This document shows, one piece after another, positions 17,482-25,617 of a DNA stretch of 64,000 nucleotides. Source of the stretch: Pseudomonas sp. GOM6. GTDB lineage: Bacteria > Pseudomonadota > Gammaproteobacteria > Pseudomonadales > Pseudomonadaceae. A program made the position numbers and the translations under genes. Position 1 is the stretch's first letter; every line of letters starts with the position of its first letter. The notes beneath the pieces were generated by a model that saw nothing but the letters and a program-made list of their open reading frames with translations, was not told the DNA's origin and searched no databases. The stretch lies in the NCBI RefSeq assembly GCF_029537485.1, contig NZ_JARPUS010000002.1, positions 186,001-250,000 on the forward strand, read 5' to 3'.

Positions 17482-17949
17482 ATGAATCTGAACAGAGTCG
17501 ATGAGCTGCGTGGCGGCATGCATGAATTGGCCCAGTCGCTGGGTAATCTGCTGGTGGAGTCGTTCCACTACCTGGCGCTTTTCGCCATCGGCGGGATCAC
17601 GGCCTGGGCCTCGGTAGTGGCCTTTCTCGGCATGCTGGAGAAGGGCCATATCACGGTGGATGACATCCTGTTGCTGTTCATCTACCTGGAGCTGGGGGCC
17701 ATGGTCGGTATCTACTTCAAGACCAACCACATGCCGGTACGCTTCCTGATCTATGTAGCGATCACTGCGCTGACCCGCCTGCTGATTTCCGATGTATCCC
17801 ACCACCACCGTCCGGACATGGGGGTGGTTTATGTGTCGGGGGCGATTCTGCTGTTGGCGGTGGCGATTCTGGTGGTGCGTTTTGCCTCCTCACGCTTTCC
17901 TTCGGTGCAGGCGCCGGTCCGTCTGGGGCGCAGTGCCGAAGAAAGCTGA
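17482..17949 (+). CDS. psiE: PsiE-family phosphate-starvation-inducible membrane protein
   Basis: A membrane protein of 155 residues with four predicted helices (around 30-52, 65-82, 90-110, 118-138). The LLVESFHYLALFAIGGITAWASV, YLELGAMVGIYFKTNHMPVRFLIYVAITALTRLLI and conserved His cluster SDVSHHHRPD are PsiE features. Function is unknown even in E. coli, where it is induced by phosphate starvation. The ATG at 17482 has GGAG 7 bases upstream; a GTG at 17476 sits too close to that site. Confidence 0.88.
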   Translation: MNLNRVDELRGGMHELAQSLGNLLVESFHYLALFAIGGITAWASVVAFLGMLEKGHITVDDILLLFIYLELGAMVGIYFKTNHMPVRFLIYVAITALTRLLISDVSHHHRPDMGVVYVSGAILLLAVAILVVRFASSRFPSVQAPVRLGRSAEES

Positions 17950-17975
17950 CGGCGCCCCATCGCCTGGCGGCAGGC

Positions 17976-18614
17976 TCAGCTACTGCGTAACACCAGCTGC
18001 CGCTCAATCCTGAGCGGCCCCTGTGGTATTGCCGCCTCGTAGCTGAGCAACTGCACTACACGCACGGGCAGGTGCAGGCGCTGAAGGTCCTGCATGGGCT
18101 GGGTGCGTCTGTGCCAGTCACTGGCGCTGGCGGCACAGCGATACAGGCCGAGTGTGAGGTGCGGGACATAGGGCGCCTGGCGTACCTCTGGGGTGATGCC
18201 TGCCAGTGCCAGGCGTAGCTGCTGCAGTGGGGACTCGGCATCTACACGCAGAAATGCCGCGCTGGCGAAGCTGTCGAGCCCGCCTATGAGCAACTCGAAC
18301 GGCGCCAGTTGCAGGCGGGCGAGCGCTTCGTATTGGGCGTCCAGCTGAGCCAGGGTTATGTCGTCGTCATGTCGGGCGTTGGCGCAGGGGAAGCCGCAAA
18401 CGAACAGAGTGATGTGAGCCTGGCGCTCGCCAGCGGGCTGTAGCCAGTCGCCGAGCAGCTCGCGGGCAGCTTGCGTGCGCGATAGCACTGCCGGGCATTC
18501 CACGGGGATCGACCATAACGCATAGCGCTGCCGACCGCGGCGCCACTGTGGATGGTCGAGCAGTTCACAAGGCAGCAATTGATCGGGTGCATGGATCGGG
18601 TCGGAGAGCAACAT
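17976..18614 (-). CDS. 2H phosphoesterase-superfamily protein (LigT/2'-5' RNA ligase-like)
   Basis: A protein of 212 residues with two HxT motifs: His67-I-Thr69 (HITLF) and His152-L-Thr154 (HLTLGLY), the defining catalytic pair of the 2H superfamily. Such proteins cleave cyclic phosphodiesters in RNA or nucleotides; the substrate is unknown. It converges with psiE and is divergent from the PA2779-like gene, 62 bases away. Confidence 0.85.
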   Translation of the reverse strand: MLLSDPIHAPDQLLPCELLDHPQWRRGRQRYALWSIPVECPAVLSRTQAARELLGDWLQPAGERQAHITLFVCGFPCANARHDDDITLAQLDAQYEALARLQLAPFELLIGGLDSFASAAFLRVDAESPLQQLRLALAGITPEVRQAPYVPHLTLGLYRCAASASDWHRRTQPMQDLQRLHLPVRVVQLLSYEAAIPQGPLRIERQLVLRSS

Positions 18615-18676
18615 GTTGGAACCGCATTGAGTGCCTGGAGGTCAAGACGATAACAACACCAAGAGGTAATACCATC

Positions 18677-19075
18677 ATGCGTGCACATCCCTTCATGCGT
18701 TTTCTTGCTGCCACCCTGGCAGCTCTGCATCTCGTTCTGTTTGCCCACCTGCCGATGGCCAGCGCCGCCATGCTCGGCACGCCTCAGGTGCTGCAGGAAC
18801 ACCAGCAGCAAGTCGACCGACAACAGCTGCGTGCCATGCTCGATGATCAGCAGGTGCAGGAGAAATTGGCCGATCTGGGAGTGGATCGCGCCCAGGTGGA
18901 GACACGCATCGATAGCCTGACGCCCGCTGAACTGGCCCAGTTCAATCAGCAGCTGTCCGAAGAGCCTGCTGGCGCTGGCGTGGTGGGCATCATCGTGCTG
19001 TTCCTGGTGATCTTCATCATCACCGACATGCTCTGCGCGACGGACATCTTCTCCTTTGTGAAGTGTGTGCGTTGA
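18677..19075 (+). CDS. PA2779-family protein (leader plus C-terminal membrane helix)
   Basis: A protein of 132 residues. Residues 1-31 look like a signal peptide (FLAATLAALHLVLFAHLPMASA). A charged helical part follows, with LTPAELAQFNQQL, then EEPAGAGVVG and a strong membrane helix IIVLFLVIFIITDML near 103-118, ending in a short tail with two Cys. I recall it as the uncharacterised PA2779 family, always next to a C39-like peptidase gene. Here its TGA stop overlaps or abuts the peptidase start, so the two are coupled. The pairing suggests that the peptidase acts on this protein, but this is untested. Confidence 0.82.
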   Translation: MRAHPFMRFLAATLAALHLVLFAHLPMASAAMLGTPQVLQEHQQQVDRQQLRAMLDDQQVQEKLADLGVDRAQVETRIDSLTPAELAQFNQQLSEEPAGAGVVGIIVLFLVIFIITDMLCATDIFSFVKCVR

Positions 19076-20028
19076 TCGGGCGGGTTATTGGCCTCGCCTT
19101 GGTAATCCTGCTGGCCGGCTGTGCCGGTCGGCAGGTACAGCTGCCAGCCAGCAGCGAGTTGTTGCCGCCGCGTGCGGAACTGGTCGAAACGCCATTCTTT
19201 CCCCAGGAGGACTATCAGTGCGGCCCGGCGGCGCTGGCGACCATGCTGGTGCAGCGCGGCGTGCGCACCTCGCCCGAGGCGCTGTTGCCGGGCGTTTACC
19301 TGCCGGGGCGCAAGGGCAGTCTGAAGGTCGAGTTGGTGGCAGCGGCGCGTCAGCAGGGGCAACTGGTCTATCCATTGCGCCCGCAGCTGAAGGCCGTGCT
19401 GGAACAGATCGCGGCGGGCAATCCGGTGCTGGTAATGCAGAACCTGGGGCTCGACTGGTATCCGCAATGGCACTTCGCCGTGGTGGTCGGCTACGACCGC
19501 TCACGCCAGGAACTGGTACTGCGCTCGGCGACCCACAAGCGCTGGACTACCGATTTCACGGCGTTCGACCGCACCTGGGCACGCGCCGAGCGTTGGGCGG
19601 TGCTGACCTTGCCGCCGGATCGCCTGCCGGCCGAGCCGCAGCTGGGTGCCTGGCTGCAGGCGGCCAGCGATCTGGAGCAGACCGCCCAGCATGCGGCCGC
19701 CGCAACGGCTTATCGCACCGCCATCGCACATTGGCCAGACGAGGCGTTGCCCGGCTTTGCTCTGGCCAACCTGCACTATGCCCAGGGTGACCGGGCGGCG
19801 GCCGAGCTGGCGTTACGCAGCAGTTTGGACCGGCGCGGCGATTTCGCGGTGGGTTGGTTCAACCTGTCCGAGTTGCTCAACGAGCGTGGCTGCGTGGCTC
19901 AGGCGCAGGCGGCGCGTAGCTGCGCGCAGCGCCTCGCGCCGCAGGACAAACGCCTGATCGCGCCGCTGTCCACGGCCGGCTCGTCATCAGGAGCCTGTCA
20001 GTCATTGCCGCGCTGCCCGGCGCCCTGA
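19063..20028 (+). CDS. PA2778-family C39-like cysteine peptidase lipoprotein with TPR repeats
   Basis: About 321 residues. A lipoprotein signal ends in LLAGC (Cys20), so it is anchored to the membrane. The peptidase part (40-180) has PFFPQEDYQCGPAALATML with the oxyanion Gln and nucleophile Cys, and WHFAVVVGYD with the catalytic His. The C-terminal part (195-300) has TPR-like helices (AAATAYRTAIAHWPDEALPGF...). The start is uncertain: GTG at 19063 overlaps the upstream gene by 13 bases, while TTG at 19072 would form a TTGA stop-start overlap. Substrate unknown. Confidence 0.82.
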   Translation: MCALIGRVIGLALVILLAGCAGRQVQLPASSELLPPRAELVETPFFPQEDYQCGPAALATMLVQRGVRTSPEALLPGVYLPGRKGSLKVELVAAARQQGQLVYPLRPQLKAVLEQIAAGNPVLVMQNLGLDWYPQWHFAVVVGYDRSRQELVLRSATHKRWTTDFTAFDRTWARAERWAVLTLPPDRLPAEPQLGAWLQAASDLEQTAQHAAAATAYRTAIAHWPDEALPGFALANLHYAQGDRAAAELALRSSLDRRGDFAVGWFNLSELLNERGCVAQAQAARSCAQRLAPQDKRLIAPLSTAGSSSGACQSLPRCPAP

Positions 20029-20029
20029 A

Positions 20030-20392
20030 CTAACGGCGTGTATGCAGGCAGAGCGCCAGGGCGGCCGGGTAGGTCAGGTAGTGCAGGAGGAAAATCAGCT
20101 GGCCCATATAACCCGGTTCGTCCTTCAGCCACATCAGCCCCCAGAGGCCGAGATAGAGCAGGCCGAGCACGCCGGCATAGAGCAGGTTGAGGCCCCAGGC
20201 CTCGGCATGGCCGGGTAGGTGGCCTTCGAGGCGACGAAACAGCCAGCGCAGGCCGAGAGCGACCAGCACCGCCACCAGCAGGGTAGCCGGGTAGCCGCCG
20301 AGCTTGAGCAGCACGCGCGCCAGCAGGTTGAGCGCGAAAACCGCCGCGGCGCCGCCGAGGGCATACTGGTAGAGCGGGAAACGGCGAGTCAT
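20030..20392 (-). CDS. Small polytopic membrane protein of unknown function
   Basis: A protein of 120 residues with about four membrane helices (YALGGAAAVFALNLLARVLL, ATLLVAVLVALGLRWLF, LLYAGVLGLLYLGLWGLMW, LIFLLHYLTYPAALAL). I recognise no family. It starts 5 bases after the stop of the upstream SDR gene on the same strand, so both are one operon. It converges with the peptidase gene with almost no gap. Confidence 0.75.
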   Translation of the reverse strand: MTRRFPLYQYALGGAAAVFALNLLARVLLKLGGYPATLLVAVLVALGLRWLFRRLEGHLPGHAEAWGLNLLYAGVLGLLYLGLWGLMWLKDEPGYMGQLIFLLHYLTYPAALALCLHTRR

Positions 20393-20397
20393 GGCGC

Positions 20398-21231
20398 TCA
20401 GCTCAGTCGCTGGTCGAGGCCGAAGCGCTTGCTCAGCACCTTGTCCAGCAGGCTGCGCGGCACCCAGCGTGCGAGCAGGGGCAGGGCGCGGCTGCCGTTG
20501 CCGATGCGCAGCAGCGCCGGGCGCTTGGACTTGCGCACGGCGGCGAGCAGCGTGGCGGCCAAGTCCTCGGCCGGGGTGGGTTTGTCCTGCGAGGCCCTGG
20601 CGCGGGCACGGATGCCTTCACGCAGCGGCCACCAGGGCGAACTCTCGCGGATCAGCTGTTCGGCCTGGGCACTGGCGCTGGCGCCGAAACTGGAGGCGAT
20701 GGCGCCCGGTTGCACTTCCATGACATCGATGGCGAAGGGCGCCAGCTCCAGGCGCAGGGCGTCGCTCAGGGCATGTACTGCCGCCTTGGAGGCGCAATAG
20801 GCGCCGGCGAACGGAGTGACCATCACGCCCGACACGCTGCCGATGTTCACCACCAGGCCGCGGCTGGCGCGCAGCAGCGGGAAGCAGGCGCGGGTCAGTT
20901 CCACCAGGCTGAACACGTTGGTTTCGAACTGCTGGCGCATGGCCTCGGCGCCGCCATCGAGCAACGGGCCCATGGCGCCGTAACCGGCGTTGTTGACCAG
21001 CACATCGAGGCGTCCGGCTTCGGCGTTCAGGCGCTCGTAGGCGCGGGCGATATCGGCCGCGTCATTGACGTCCAGTTTGATCGCGGTGAAACCGGCGCTG
21101 CTCAGTGCTTCCAGGTCCGCGCCCTTGCGCGCGGCGGCGAACACCCGATAGCCGCCGGCCTGGAAGGCATTGGCCAGGGCACGGCCGATGCCGCTGGAAC
21201 AACCGGTGATCAGGGCGACGGGTTGGCTCAT
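20398..21231 (-). CDS. Short-chain dehydrogenase/reductase
   Basis: A protein of 277 residues. Classical SDR marks: TGCSSGIGRALA (cofactor binding), NNAGYGAMG, the catalytic Ser in NIGSVSG, and YCASKAAV with Tyr and Lys. The long C-terminal tail (after residue 220) is typical of the retinol dehydrogenase-like group. The substrate is unknown. The ATG at 21231 has AAGGA upstream and is preferred over the ATG at 21246. It leads a two-gene unit with the small membrane protein. Confidence 0.88.
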   Translation of the reverse strand: MSQPVALITGCSSGIGRALANAFQAGGYRVFAAARKGADLEALSSAGFTAIKLDVNDAADIARAYERLNAEAGRLDVLVNNAGYGAMGPLLDGGAEAMRQQFETNVFSLVELTRACFPLLRASRGLVVNIGSVSGVMVTPFAGAYCASKAAVHALSDALRLELAPFAIDVMEVQPGAIASSFGASASAQAEQLIRESSPWWPLREGIRARARASQDKPTPAEDLAATLLAAVRKSKRPALLRIGNGSRALPLLARWVPRSLLDKVLSKRFGLDQRLS

Positions 21232-21299
21232 GGCGAGTCCTTGCAATCAGAGGTGGGGCGGGTGGAAAAGGCGGTGCCGTTGCCACCCGGCATCGGCGA

Positions 21300-22079
21300 T
21301 CAATCTTCGGGGTGATCGCGCAGGAACACCAGACTGTCCGGCTTGGACTGCTCGGCGCTGTAGCGATAACCCTGGTAGTTGAAGTCCTTGAGTCCGGCCG
21401 GGTCGCGCAGCCGCTCCTTGATCACGTAGCGCGCCATCAGGCCGCGGGCTTTCTTGGCGTAGAAGCTGATGATCTTGTACTGGCCGTTCTTCAGGTCCTT
21501 GAACTCGGTGTCGATCACCCGCGCCTTGAGGGCCTTGCGCTTGACCGCACCGAAGTACTCGTTGGAAGCCAGGTTGAGCAGCACCTCGTCACCCTGTTCG
21601 GCCAGGGCTGCGTTGAGCCAGCCGCTGATGTCGTCGCCCCAGAACTCGTAGAGGTTCTTGCCGCGGGCGTTGGCCAGCTTGGTGCCCATCTCCAGGCGAT
21701 AGGGCTGCATCAGGTCGAGCGGGCGCAGCACGCCATACAGACCGGAAAGCATGCGCAGGTGGCGCTGGGCGAAGTCGAAGTCGGCCTCGGAAAAGTCCTC
21801 GGCGGCCAGCCCGGTATACACGTCGCCCTTGAAGGCGAGCAGCGCCTGCTTGGCGTTGGACGGGTTGAATGGCCGCTCCCAGCTGCCGTAGCGCGCCACG
21901 TTGAGGGCGGCCAGCTTGTCCGACAGGTGCATCAGCTCGCCGATCTGCTGCGGGCTCATCTGCCGCAGCTGGGCGATCAGCTCCTGGGCGTGGTCCAGGT
22001 GCTGGGGCTGAGTGAACAGCGGGGTGGTGGGCGGGGTCTCGTAGTCGAGCGTCTTGGCAGGCGAAATCACCATCAACAT
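21300..22079 (-). CDS. yaaA: Peroxide stress protein YaaA
   Basis: A protein of 259 residues with the full DUF328/YaaA pattern: [13 protein letters not shown] at the start, the middle [23 protein letters not shown], the LNLASNEYF segment and the [18 protein letters not shown]-terminal block. In E. coli YaaA lowers free iron during peroxide stress and binds DNA. The gene is monocistronic, 68 bases upstream of the SDR gene. Confidence 0.95.
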   Translation of the reverse strand: MLMVISPAKTLDYETPPTTPLFTQPQHLDHAQELIAQLRQMSPQQIGELMHLSDKLAALNVARYGSWERPFNPSNAKQALLAFKGDVYTGLAAEDFSEADFDFAQRHLRMLSGLYGVLRPLDLMQPYRLEMGTKLANARGKNLYEFWGDDISGWLNAALAEQGDEVLLNLASNEYFGAVKRKALKARVIDTEFKDLKNGQYKIISFYAKKARGLMARYVIKERLRDPAGLKDFNYQGYRYSAEQSKPDSLVFLRDHPED

Positions 22080-22554
22080 CGGATCGTCTCCAGAAAGCGT
22101 GACGCGATTCTAGGCCGGATGCCGCACGTAGCTCTACCTATCAGGTTGATTGGCGCACAGGCCGGGCGCGGCGAGTCGGGTGCACGAGGATGATGGTATT
22201 TCTCCTGAAAGCTCGAGGCAGAGGGCTTTTGCAGGCGATTTCAGGATATGGGGAGTGGTTTTTTCGCGGGGGGGTGCAGCAGCAGGACTTCCGACTTTAA
22301 CGGTGCATGCCCAGGCCGCCAAGGGTTATTCGTCGCACCGATAAAAAAGCCTGGCGATGACGAAAAAAGTCTTTTTTCCGTCATCAAGATTGGGGTATTA
22401 ACGAAGTCAGACCGCCGAACCCTGCAGCACAGGTGGCGGGCCTCGGCCATCACCTTGCAGGCACCCTGTCGACAGCCCCGGCAGGCCGGCGGTTCTCCCG
22501 CGACGGAGCGCTGTCGCCCCGTCGCCGTCTGGCCTCTCGATAAGGTGACCGAGT
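22080..22554. other. 475-base spacer between divergent yaaA and PIN-PhoH genes
   Basis: It should carry both promoters. The stretch 22340-22400 is much more AT-rich than its surroundings and holds a long palindrome at 22356-22385. Short open frames here have no convincing start or codon pattern. A small RNA or long leader is possible but not shown. Confidence 0.5.
22356..22385. repeat. Long A/T-cored palindrome
   Basis: Arms GATGACG / CGTCATC (7 bp) enclose AAAAAAG and CTTTTTT, which also pair; one C is unpaired on the right side. The 30-base element could extrude as a cruciform or fold in RNA. It is not followed by a T-run beyond the stem, so a plain terminator is less likely than a regulatory element. 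Confidence 0.55.
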
Positions 22555-23946
22555 ATGGATGATCACGGACGCACCCGCTCTACCCAGCCCACCCTGTATG
22601 TCCTCGACACCAACGTCCTGATCCACGATCCCAACGCGCTGCTGAATTTCCAGGAACACCACGTCGCTATCCCCATGACCGTGCTGGAGGAGCTGGACAA
22701 GCTCAAGACCGGCAAGCACACGGTCGCCGCCGAATGCCGCCAGGCCATCCGCCTGATCGACCAGATGCTGGGTGAGGCCACGCCCGAGGAGGTGGAACAG
22801 GGCGTACCGATTCAACGCGGCAAGAACGAGCCCAAGGGCACCTTGTCGATCCTCATGAGCAAGCGCGCGGAGCCCATCACCTGGCTGCCCGAGCACCTCA
22901 ACGACAACAAGATCATCAACCAGCTGGTGGAGTTGCAGAGCCGGCGTAGCGGCTCTCCCGTGGTGCTGGTGACCAAGGACATCAACATGCGCCTGAAGGC
23001 GCGTGCCTGTGGTATCGCTTCCGAGGACTATCACACCGACCAGCTGGTGGACGACGTGTCCCTGCTGTCGCGCGGCTACCACAACATGGACGGCTCCTTC
23101 TGGGACCGGGTGAGCAAGGTCGAGACCCGCCAGGGCCATGGCCGCACCTGGCATCAGGTACAGCTCACCGACAACCTGCCGGCCGTGCACGTCAACGAGT
23201 TCATCATCGACGAGCAGGGTTTTGTCGGCTGGGTAAAAGGCATCGAAGGCAGCACCCTGACCATCCTCGACCTGCACCAGGAGCCATTGCTGCATCAGGA
23301 AGCCTGGGGCCTGCGTCCGCGTGACGTTTATCAGTCGCTGGCGCTGTATGCGCTGCTCGATCCGGACATTCACCTGGTCAACCTGTCCGGCGCCGCGGGC
23401 TCGGGCAAGACCATCCTGGCGCTGGCGGCGGCCATCGAGCAGACCATGGTCAGCAAGCGTTACCGGAGGATCATCGCCACCCGCAGCGTGCAGGGGCTGG
23501 ACGAGGACATCGGCTTTTTGCCCGGAACCGAAGCGGAAAAGATGGAGCCCTGGCTCGGCGCCATCACCGACAACCTGGAGGCGCTGCACTCGGACGACGA
23601 GAGCACCCACGGCAGCGTCGACTACATCCTGCAAAAGGTGCCGCTGCAGTTTAAGTCGCTGAACTACATCCGCGGGCGCAGCTTCCAGCACAGCCTGATC
23701 CTGATCGATGAGTGCCAGAACCTCACGCCGCACCAGATGAAGACCATCATCACCCGTGCCGGTACGGGGTCGAAGGTGATCTGCCTGGGCAACCTGGCGC
23801 AGATCGACACGCCCTACCTGTCCGCTACCAGCTCGGGCCTCACCTACCTCACCGAACGCTTCAAGGACTTCGAGCACGGCGTGCACATCACCCTGCAGGG
23901 TGTGCCGCGCTCGGTGCTGGCCGAGTACGCGGAAAGCCATATGTAG
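22555..23946 (+). CDS. PIN-domain and PhoH-type ATPase fusion (PhoH2 family)
   Basis: A protein of 463 residues. The N-terminal PIN domain (about 12-150) opens with LYVLDTNVLIHDP and has the acidic TKDINMRLKA end. The C-terminal PhoH ATPase has Walker A GAAGSGKTIL near 279-288 and Walker B LILIDECQN near 382-390. PhoH2 proteins of this architecture have RNA helicase and ribonuclease activity in mycobacteria. It may act in RNA turnover or with a toxin-antitoxin-like role. Followed by a GC hairpin (23956-23977) and the moa genes, which have their own promoter. Confidence 0.92.
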   Translation: MDDHGRTRSTQPTLYVLDTNVLIHDPNALLNFQEHHVAIPMTVLEELDKLKTGKHTVAAECRQAIRLIDQMLGEATPEEVEQGVPIQRGKNEPKGTLSILMSKRAEPITWLPEHLNDNKIINQLVELQSRRSGSPVVLVTKDINMRLKARACGIASEDYHTDQLVDDVSLLSRGYHNMDGSFWDRVSKVETRQGHGRTWHQVQLTDNLPAVHVNEFIIDEQGFVGWVKGIEGSTLTILDLHQEPLLHQEAWGLRPRDVYQSLALYALLDPDIHLVNLSGAAGSGKTILALAAAIEQTMVSKRYRRIIATRSVQGLDEDIGFLPGTEAEKMEPWLGAITDNLEALHSDDESTHGSVDYILQKVPLQFKSLNYIRGRSFQHSLILIDECQNLTPHQMKTIITRAGTGSKVICLGNLAQIDTPYLSATSSGLTYLTERFKDFEHGVHITLQGVPRSVLAEYAESHM

Positions 23947-23976
23947 CGCCGCCGGGCGGGCGGCTGCGGCCGCCCG

Positions 23977-24005
23977 CTGACCTATCGCCGGATAACTTGT
24001 ATACA
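23977..24005 (+). promoter_or_regulatory. Sigma-70 promoter candidate for moaCDE
   Basis: CTGACC (23977-23982) and TATACA (24000-24005) are 17 bases apart, a good -35/-10 pair. The -10 region sits in the palindrome TTGTATACAA. The moaC start is about 50 bases downstream. Confidence 0.6.
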
Positions 24006-24055
24006 ATCGCTCGGGCAGGCGCCGCGCTCGCGGTGCCGACGAGGAGAGTTTCGTT

Positions 24056-24532
24056 GTGTTGACCCATCTCGATTCCCAGGGCCGCGCCAACATGGTCGAC
24101 GTCACCGACAAAGCGGTGACCTCGCGCGAGGCCAGCGCCGAAGCCCGCGTGCGCATGCTGCCCGAGACCTTGCGCATGATCGTCGACGGCGATCATCCCA
24201 AGGGCGACGTGTTCGCCGTGGCGCGCATCGCCGGTATCCAGGCGGCCAAAAAGACCCATGAGCTGATCCCTCTGTGCCATCCGCTGCTGCTGACTGGGGT
24301 CAAGGTCGAGCTGGCCGCCGAGGGTGACGACTGCGTGCGTATCGTCGCGCGCTGCAAGCTGGCCGGGCAGACCGGTGTGGAGATGGAGGCGCTGACCGCC
24401 GCCAGTGTCGCCGCGCTGACTATTTACGACATGTGCAAGGCGGTGGATCGCGGCATGACCATCGAGAACGTCCGTCTGCTGCACAAGTCCGGTGGCAAGA
24501 GTGGCGAGTACCGCCTGGAGGAGGCCGAATGA
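24056..24532 (+). CDS. moaC: Cyclic pyranopterin monophosphate synthase MoaC
   Basis: A protein of 158 residues that works with MoaA to make cyclic pyranopterin monophosphate in molybdenum cofactor synthesis. Conserved parts: [38 protein letters not shown], and [24 protein letters not shown], with the catalytic KSGGKSG near the end. The GTG start has GAGGAG 9 bases upstream. Its stop overlaps the moaD ATG (ATGA). No moaA or moaB is nearby. Confidence 0.96.
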   Translation: MLTHLDSQGRANMVDVTDKAVTSREASAEARVRMLPETLRMIVDGDHPKGDVFAVARIAGIQAAKKTHELIPLCHPLLLTGVKVELAAEGDDCVRIVARCKLAGQTGVEMEALTAASVAALTIYDMCKAVDRGMTIENVRLLHKSGGKSGEYRLEEAE

Positions 24533-24774
24533 TCCGCGTGCAGTATTTCGCCCGTTACCGTGAGGTGCTGGGCATCGACGGCGAGCAGTTGCAGGGTGGC
24601 GAGCTGACCAGCCTGGAGGCGCTGCGCCAGCACCTGCTGGAGCGCGGCGGCGTGTGGCAGGTACTGGCCGAGCAGAACCTGATGTGTGCGCGCAACCAGG
24701 AGCTGTGCAGCCTGGAAACCGAGTTGGCCGATGGCGATGAAGTGGCTTTCTTCCCCACGGTGACCGGAGGCTGA
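24529..24774 (+). CDS. moaD: Molybdopterin synthase sulfur-carrier subunit MoaD
   Basis: A ubiquitin-like protein of 81 residues ending in the required Gly-Gly (TVTGG), which is thiocarboxylated and donates sulfur to cyclic pyranopterin. [12 protein letters not shown] and DGDEVAFFP are typical. It overlaps moaC by 4 bases and lies one base before moaE, so the three are coupled. Confidence 0.95.
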   Translation: MIRVQYFARYREVLGIDGEQLQGGELTSLEALRQHLLERGGVWQVLAEQNLMCARNQELCSLETELADGDEVAFFPTVTGG

Positions 24775-24775
24775 G

Positions 24776-25228
24776 ATGAGTGTTCGGGTTCAGGCCGAGC
24801 CGTTCGATCCGGGGGCGGAGGTCAATGCGCTACACGCCGCCAATCTGGGCATTGGCGCGGTGGCCAGCTTCATTGGCTATGTGCGCGACTACAACGACGG
24901 CCAGGACGTGCGCGGCATGTTCCTCGAACACTACCCGGGCATGACCGAGAAGGCCCTGGAGAAGATCGCTGCCGAGGCCGGTGAGCGCTGGCCGCTGCTG
25001 CGGGTCGAGGTGCTGCACCGGGTCGGTCGCCTGCAGCCGGGTGAGCCGATCGTTTTCGTTGGCACCGCCAGTGCTCACCGGCAGGCGGCGTTCGACGCCT
25101 GCAACTTCATCATGGATTACCTGAAAACCCGTGCGCCGTTCTGGAAGAAGGAAGACACCCCGGAAGGCGAGCGCTGGGTCGAAGGGCGCGCCAGCGACCA
25201 GGCTGCCCTGCAACGCTGGCACGACTGA
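24776..25228 (+). CDS. moaE: Molybdopterin synthase catalytic subunit MoaE
   Basis: A protein of 150 residues, the large subunit of molybdopterin synthase. Recognisable parts are AVASFIGYVRDYNDG, LEHYPGMTEKALE, LHRVGRLQPGE, ASAHRQAAFDACNFIMDYLKTRAPFWKKE, with the catalytic lysines near APFWKKE. It starts one base after the moaD stop. It ends 9 bases before the end of a convergent small membrane gene. Confidence 0.96.
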   Translation: MSVRVQAEPFDPGAEVNALHAANLGIGAVASFIGYVRDYNDGQDVRGMFLEHYPGMTEKALEKIAAEAGERWPLLRVEVLHRVGRLQPGEPIVFVGTASAHRQAAFDACNFIMDYLKTRAPFWKKEDTPEGERWVEGRASDQAALQRWHD

Positions 25229-25237
25229 GGCGCCCGT

Positions 25238-25411
25238 TCAACTGGGTACTTGCAGAGCCAGATACATGCGAAAGGCGATGGGCATGAGGGTGACCAGCAC
25301 GCCCACGCCGATCAGGCGCACGCCCCATTCGTGCTCGCGATAGTTGAAGCCGAAGCCCAGCAGCAGGAAACCGCCGACCAGCAGTGCCAGCATGATGTTG
25401 AAGCTGTCCAT
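25238..25411 (-). CDS. 57-residue two-helix membrane protein, unknown
   Basis: A short reading frame with two predicted membrane helices: IMLALLVGGFLLLGFGF and GVRLIGVGVLVTLMPIAF, joined by the charged loop NYREHEW. A strong GGGGGAG site stands 4 bases before the ATG, and the codon use fits Pseudomonas third-position GC preference. No known family is recognised. It is convergent with moaE and 200 bases from the monooxygenase gene. Confidence 0.72.
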   Translation of the reverse strand: MDSFNIMLALLVGGFLLLGFGFNYREHEWGVRLIGVGVLVTLMPIAFRMYLALQVPS

Positions 25412-25617
25412 GGTGCTCCCCCTTGTTTTCCTCAGGGTAGACGGCGCGCCGCTGCGTTGAACTGATCCGGGGCAATTCAGGGGCGCTTATCGCTCGCCGT
25501 TATGCCGCATCATTTGCCCGGACCAGCTGAGCAATTAAGTCTTTGGATGGCTAGGCGCACGAGCCTGTTCGCGTCCATGCTTGCTGCTCGAATCGTGCCG
25601 CAGGAGAGATCGTGCTC

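Noticed and set aside
22241-22453. 70-residue minus-strand frame in the spacer before PIN-PhoH
   Set aside because: No clear ribosome site, unusual composition, and overlaps the palindrome.
23997-24006. TTGTATACAA palindrome as a repressor operator
   Set aside because: It overlaps a good -10 with a -35 at 17 bases, so promoter is the simpler reading. Only one copy is present.
22450-24177. A 575-residue minus-strand frame covering PIN-PhoH and the start of moaC
   Set aside because: It spans two real genes and a promoter on the other strand. Its composition (Val, Gln, His, Ala) is that of a shadow.
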